Assembly (NCBI GenBank): GCA_021163705.1
Contig: JAGGTO010000020.1
Coordinates: 1 to 5,805 of the forward strand
Direction of reading: 5' to 3'
Length of the DNA: 5,805 nt
Origin: Thermoplasmata archaeon
GTDB lineage: Archaea; Thermoplasmatota; Thermoplasmata; Thermoplasmatales; Aciduliprofundaceae
In this document: in pieces, positions 4,605 through 5,805 of the stretch
Position numbering within the stretch: the first letter of the stretch is position 1
Layout: each line of letters begins with the position of its first letter
Translations under genes and position numbers: made by a program
Notes under the pieces: model-generated
The model's input: the letters and a program-made list of their open reading frames with translations, nothing else
Databases searched by the model: none
Told to the model about the DNA's origin: nothing

Positions 4605-4744
4605 TTTCTGCAACGAATCTTTATAAATGAACCCTGTTACTGGCGATCTGTCACATTCTGCAATCTCCGATTAAAATATAATGCTTTTTATAATCCCACA
4701 CTAGAGCGGAAATTTAAAATATAATCCTCTCTTTATATTCCTTG
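4605..4744 (+). promoter_or_regulatory. CRISPR leader
   Basis: This AT-rich, non-coding stretch lies directly upstream of the first repeat, on the side expected from the ATTGAAAG 3' end of the repeats. It holds several TATA-like runs: TTTATAAAT (about 4619-4627), TTTTTATAATCC (4686 onward) and a twice-occurring TTAAAATATAAT (4671-4682 and 4714-4725, 43 bases apart). The second copy lies about 25 bases before the first repeat and is the best box A for the pre-crRNA. Confidence 0.75.
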
Positions 4745-5253
4745 GTTAGAATCAGACCATGGTGGGATTGAAAGTTTGCATTCGTTAAACCCGTGACCGC
4801 TATCTGCGAAGTATGTTAGAATCAGACCATGGTGGGATTGAAAGAACTTCTAGCTTGATTTTAAGCTCACTGGTATCTCTCACGTTAGAATCAGACCATG
4901 GTGGGATTGAAAGATCATCGAAGTTTAAGGCGCAGGTGGATTATTCTGAGTTGTTAGAATCAGACCATGGTGGGATTGAAAGCAATGACAATAATCAGGT
5001 GCTAAAATACACAAGCACATGTTAGAATCAGACCATGGTGGGATTGAAAGCGAATTCACAGTCACACAGAACAATGTCTCATCAGAGGGTTAGAATCAGA
5101 CCATGGTGGGATTGAAAGTCCTGGAACTTCATCAGGAGGGATATAATTCATTGCAGTTAGAATCAGACCATGGTGGGATTGAAAGATATAGATTAAGGGA
5201 TAGGCCCAGCTACCATCCTTGTCGTTAGAATCAGACCATGGTGGGATTGAAAG

Positions 5254-5292
5254 TACGTAATTTTTCCAGTCCCAGCCTTTGTAATAGACAGG
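5254..5292 (+). repeat. CRISPR spacer 8, identical to spacer 12
   Basis: This 39-bp spacer starts TACGTAATTTTTCC and ends TAATAGACAGG; it is repeated without change at 5527-5565. Its reverse complement translates without a stop as PVYYKGWDWKNYV, which suggests a coding-sequence protospacer. Confidence 0.97.
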
Positions 5293-5526
5293 GTTAGAAT
5301 CAGACCATGGTGGGATTGAAAGGAGAATATCAGAGCTAATGGCCGAGGTTGGGTCTTTGTGTTAGAATCAGACCATGGTGGGATTGAAAGCTTTTTTATT
5401 TTGACCTCACATAAAAATATTTTTCAGCGTTAGAATCAGACCATGGTGGGATTGAAAGTTAAGTTATGAGAATGCAAAGAAAGCATTGCAGAGGCTGTTA
5501 GAATCAGACCATGGTGGGATTGAAAG

Positions 5527-5565
5527 TACGTAATTTTTCCAGTCCCAGCCTTTGTAATAGACAGG
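5527..5565 (+). repeat. CRISPR spacer 12, identical to spacer 8
   Basis: This is the leader-distal (oldest) spacer and a perfect copy of 5254-5292. Its neighbouring spacer 11 differs from spacer 7, so only one repeat-spacer unit is duplicated. Confidence 0.97.
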
Positions 5566-5612
5566 GTTAGAATCAGACCATGGTGGGATTGAAAGATTCT
5601 GAAATTCCTCAC

Positions 5613-5805
5613 CTATTTCAGCTCGTTGTATGTAGAATGGAAGATGTGCCCATTTTCCCATACCCTAGAGAAAGGCATAATAATTTCTTTCTGGGGCAAG
5701 AAATAATATTCTTTCATCTCTCCAATCTCAAACTCATTTCCTTTTTTCCACCGAAGAGCTTGAGATAGTTCATAGGCAAGCTCAGAGTTGAGCACCAAGG
5801 GAATA
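5613..5805 (-). CDS. 3' end of an unidentified gene running in from the right
   Basis: The frame is open on the minus strand from the window edge to a TAG at 5615-5613, giving at least 63 residues. Composition looks like a real soluble protein: acidic and basic residues, KGNEFEIGEMKEYYF, then PFSRVWENGHIFHSTYNELK at the end. No family is recognised. The true start lies outside the window; the TTG at 5798 is only an internal candidate. The stop codon is 17 bases from the last CRISPR repeat, so the gene runs toward the array. It could be an intact neighbour, possibly a cas gene, or a fragment. Confidence 0.5.
   Translation of the reverse strand, partial: IPLVLNSELAYELSQALRWKKGNEFEIGEMKEYYFLPQKEIIMPFSRVWENGHIFHSTYNELK

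Larger units (their letters stand above)
4745..5595 (+). CRISPR. CRISPR array, 13 identical 30-bp repeats, 12 spacers
   Basis: The repeat begins GTTAGAATCAGACC, has the palindromic centre ACCATGGT and ends GGGATTGAAAG. Repeats start at 4745, 4815, 4884, 4953, 5021, 5089, 5156, 5224, 5293, 5361, 5429, 5497 and 5566; I see no base change in any of them. Spacers are 37-40 bp. The ATTGAAAG end is the usual 5' crRNA handle of archaeal type I and III systems and fixes transcription as left to right, with the leader at 4605-4744. No cas gene is in the window, so the subtype cannot be set. Spacers 8 (5254-5292) and 12 (5527-5565) are identical. The last repeat is undegraded and no further repeat follows. 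Confidence 0.99.

Noticed and set aside
4813..5025. Open frame through the first CRISPR units
   Set aside because: The repeated LESDHGGIE peptide is just the repeat translated; the array explains it.
4775..5565. Self-targeting spacers against genes in this window
   Set aside because: By eye no spacer matches a gene here on either strand beyond short chance runs.
4745..5595. Type or subtype of the CRISPR system
   Set aside because: The repeat end fits type I or III archaeal systems, but no cas gene is in the window to decide.
5464..5661. Minus-strand frame across the array end
   Set aside because: It runs through repeats (SIPPWSDSN) and is out of frame with the more protein-like frame 5613-5805.

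Overview
The window looks archaeal, most likely from a euryarchaeon of the Thermoplasmata/Aciduliprofundum kind. That placement is an inference from overall character, not a database match. The evidence is: tRNA genes with bulge-helix-bulge introns at position 37/38, TTTAAA/TATA boxes about 26 bases upstream of starts, a leaderless-looking promoter, and a CRISPR repeat ending in ATTGAAAG.

Layout, left to right. Positions 1-117 hold a tRNA-Ile(GAT) that lacks its first seven bases and carries a 49-nt intron. Positions 121-240 hold a palindromic intergenic repeat (copy A), followed on the minus strand by tRNA-Gly(CCC) at 239-310. A plus-strand MFS transporter (413-1552) meets a minus-strand pair: a PHP-family hydrolase (2329-3030) followed by an SDR-family protein (1536-2339). 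The hydrolase and SDR genes overlap by 11 bases and the SDR has a strong Shine-Dalgarno, so they look co-transcribed and translationally coupled. Positions 3063-3239 hold a short membrane ORF that may be the remains of a larger gene. Copy B of the intergenic repeat (3465-3577) is followed by tRNA-Ala(CGC) on the minus strand (3638-3711).

The right part has a small two-helix membrane protein with a possible OB-like core (3796-4251), a tRNA-Asp(GTC) with a 50-nt intron (4299-4421), and a 52-residue zinc-ribbon-like protein (4446-4604). An AT-rich leader (4605-4744) then leads into a CRISPR array of 13 identical 30-bp repeats and 12 spacers (4745-5595). Spacers 8 and 12 are identical. The 3' end of an unidentified minus-strand gene finishes the window (5613-5805). 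No cas gene is visible.

The most interesting signal is not a protein. The introns of tRNA-Ile and tRNA-Asp share 28 consecutive identical bases, and a similar core (AAAGCCC-TTT-A-run-GGCTTT) recurs in the palindromes of repeat copies A and B next to tRNA genes. This suggests one family of small palindromic sequences that occurs both as tRNA introns and as tRNA-adjacent intergenic elements. The two direct copies A and B bracket a roughly 3.3-kb segment (tRNA-Gly, transporter, SDR, PHP).
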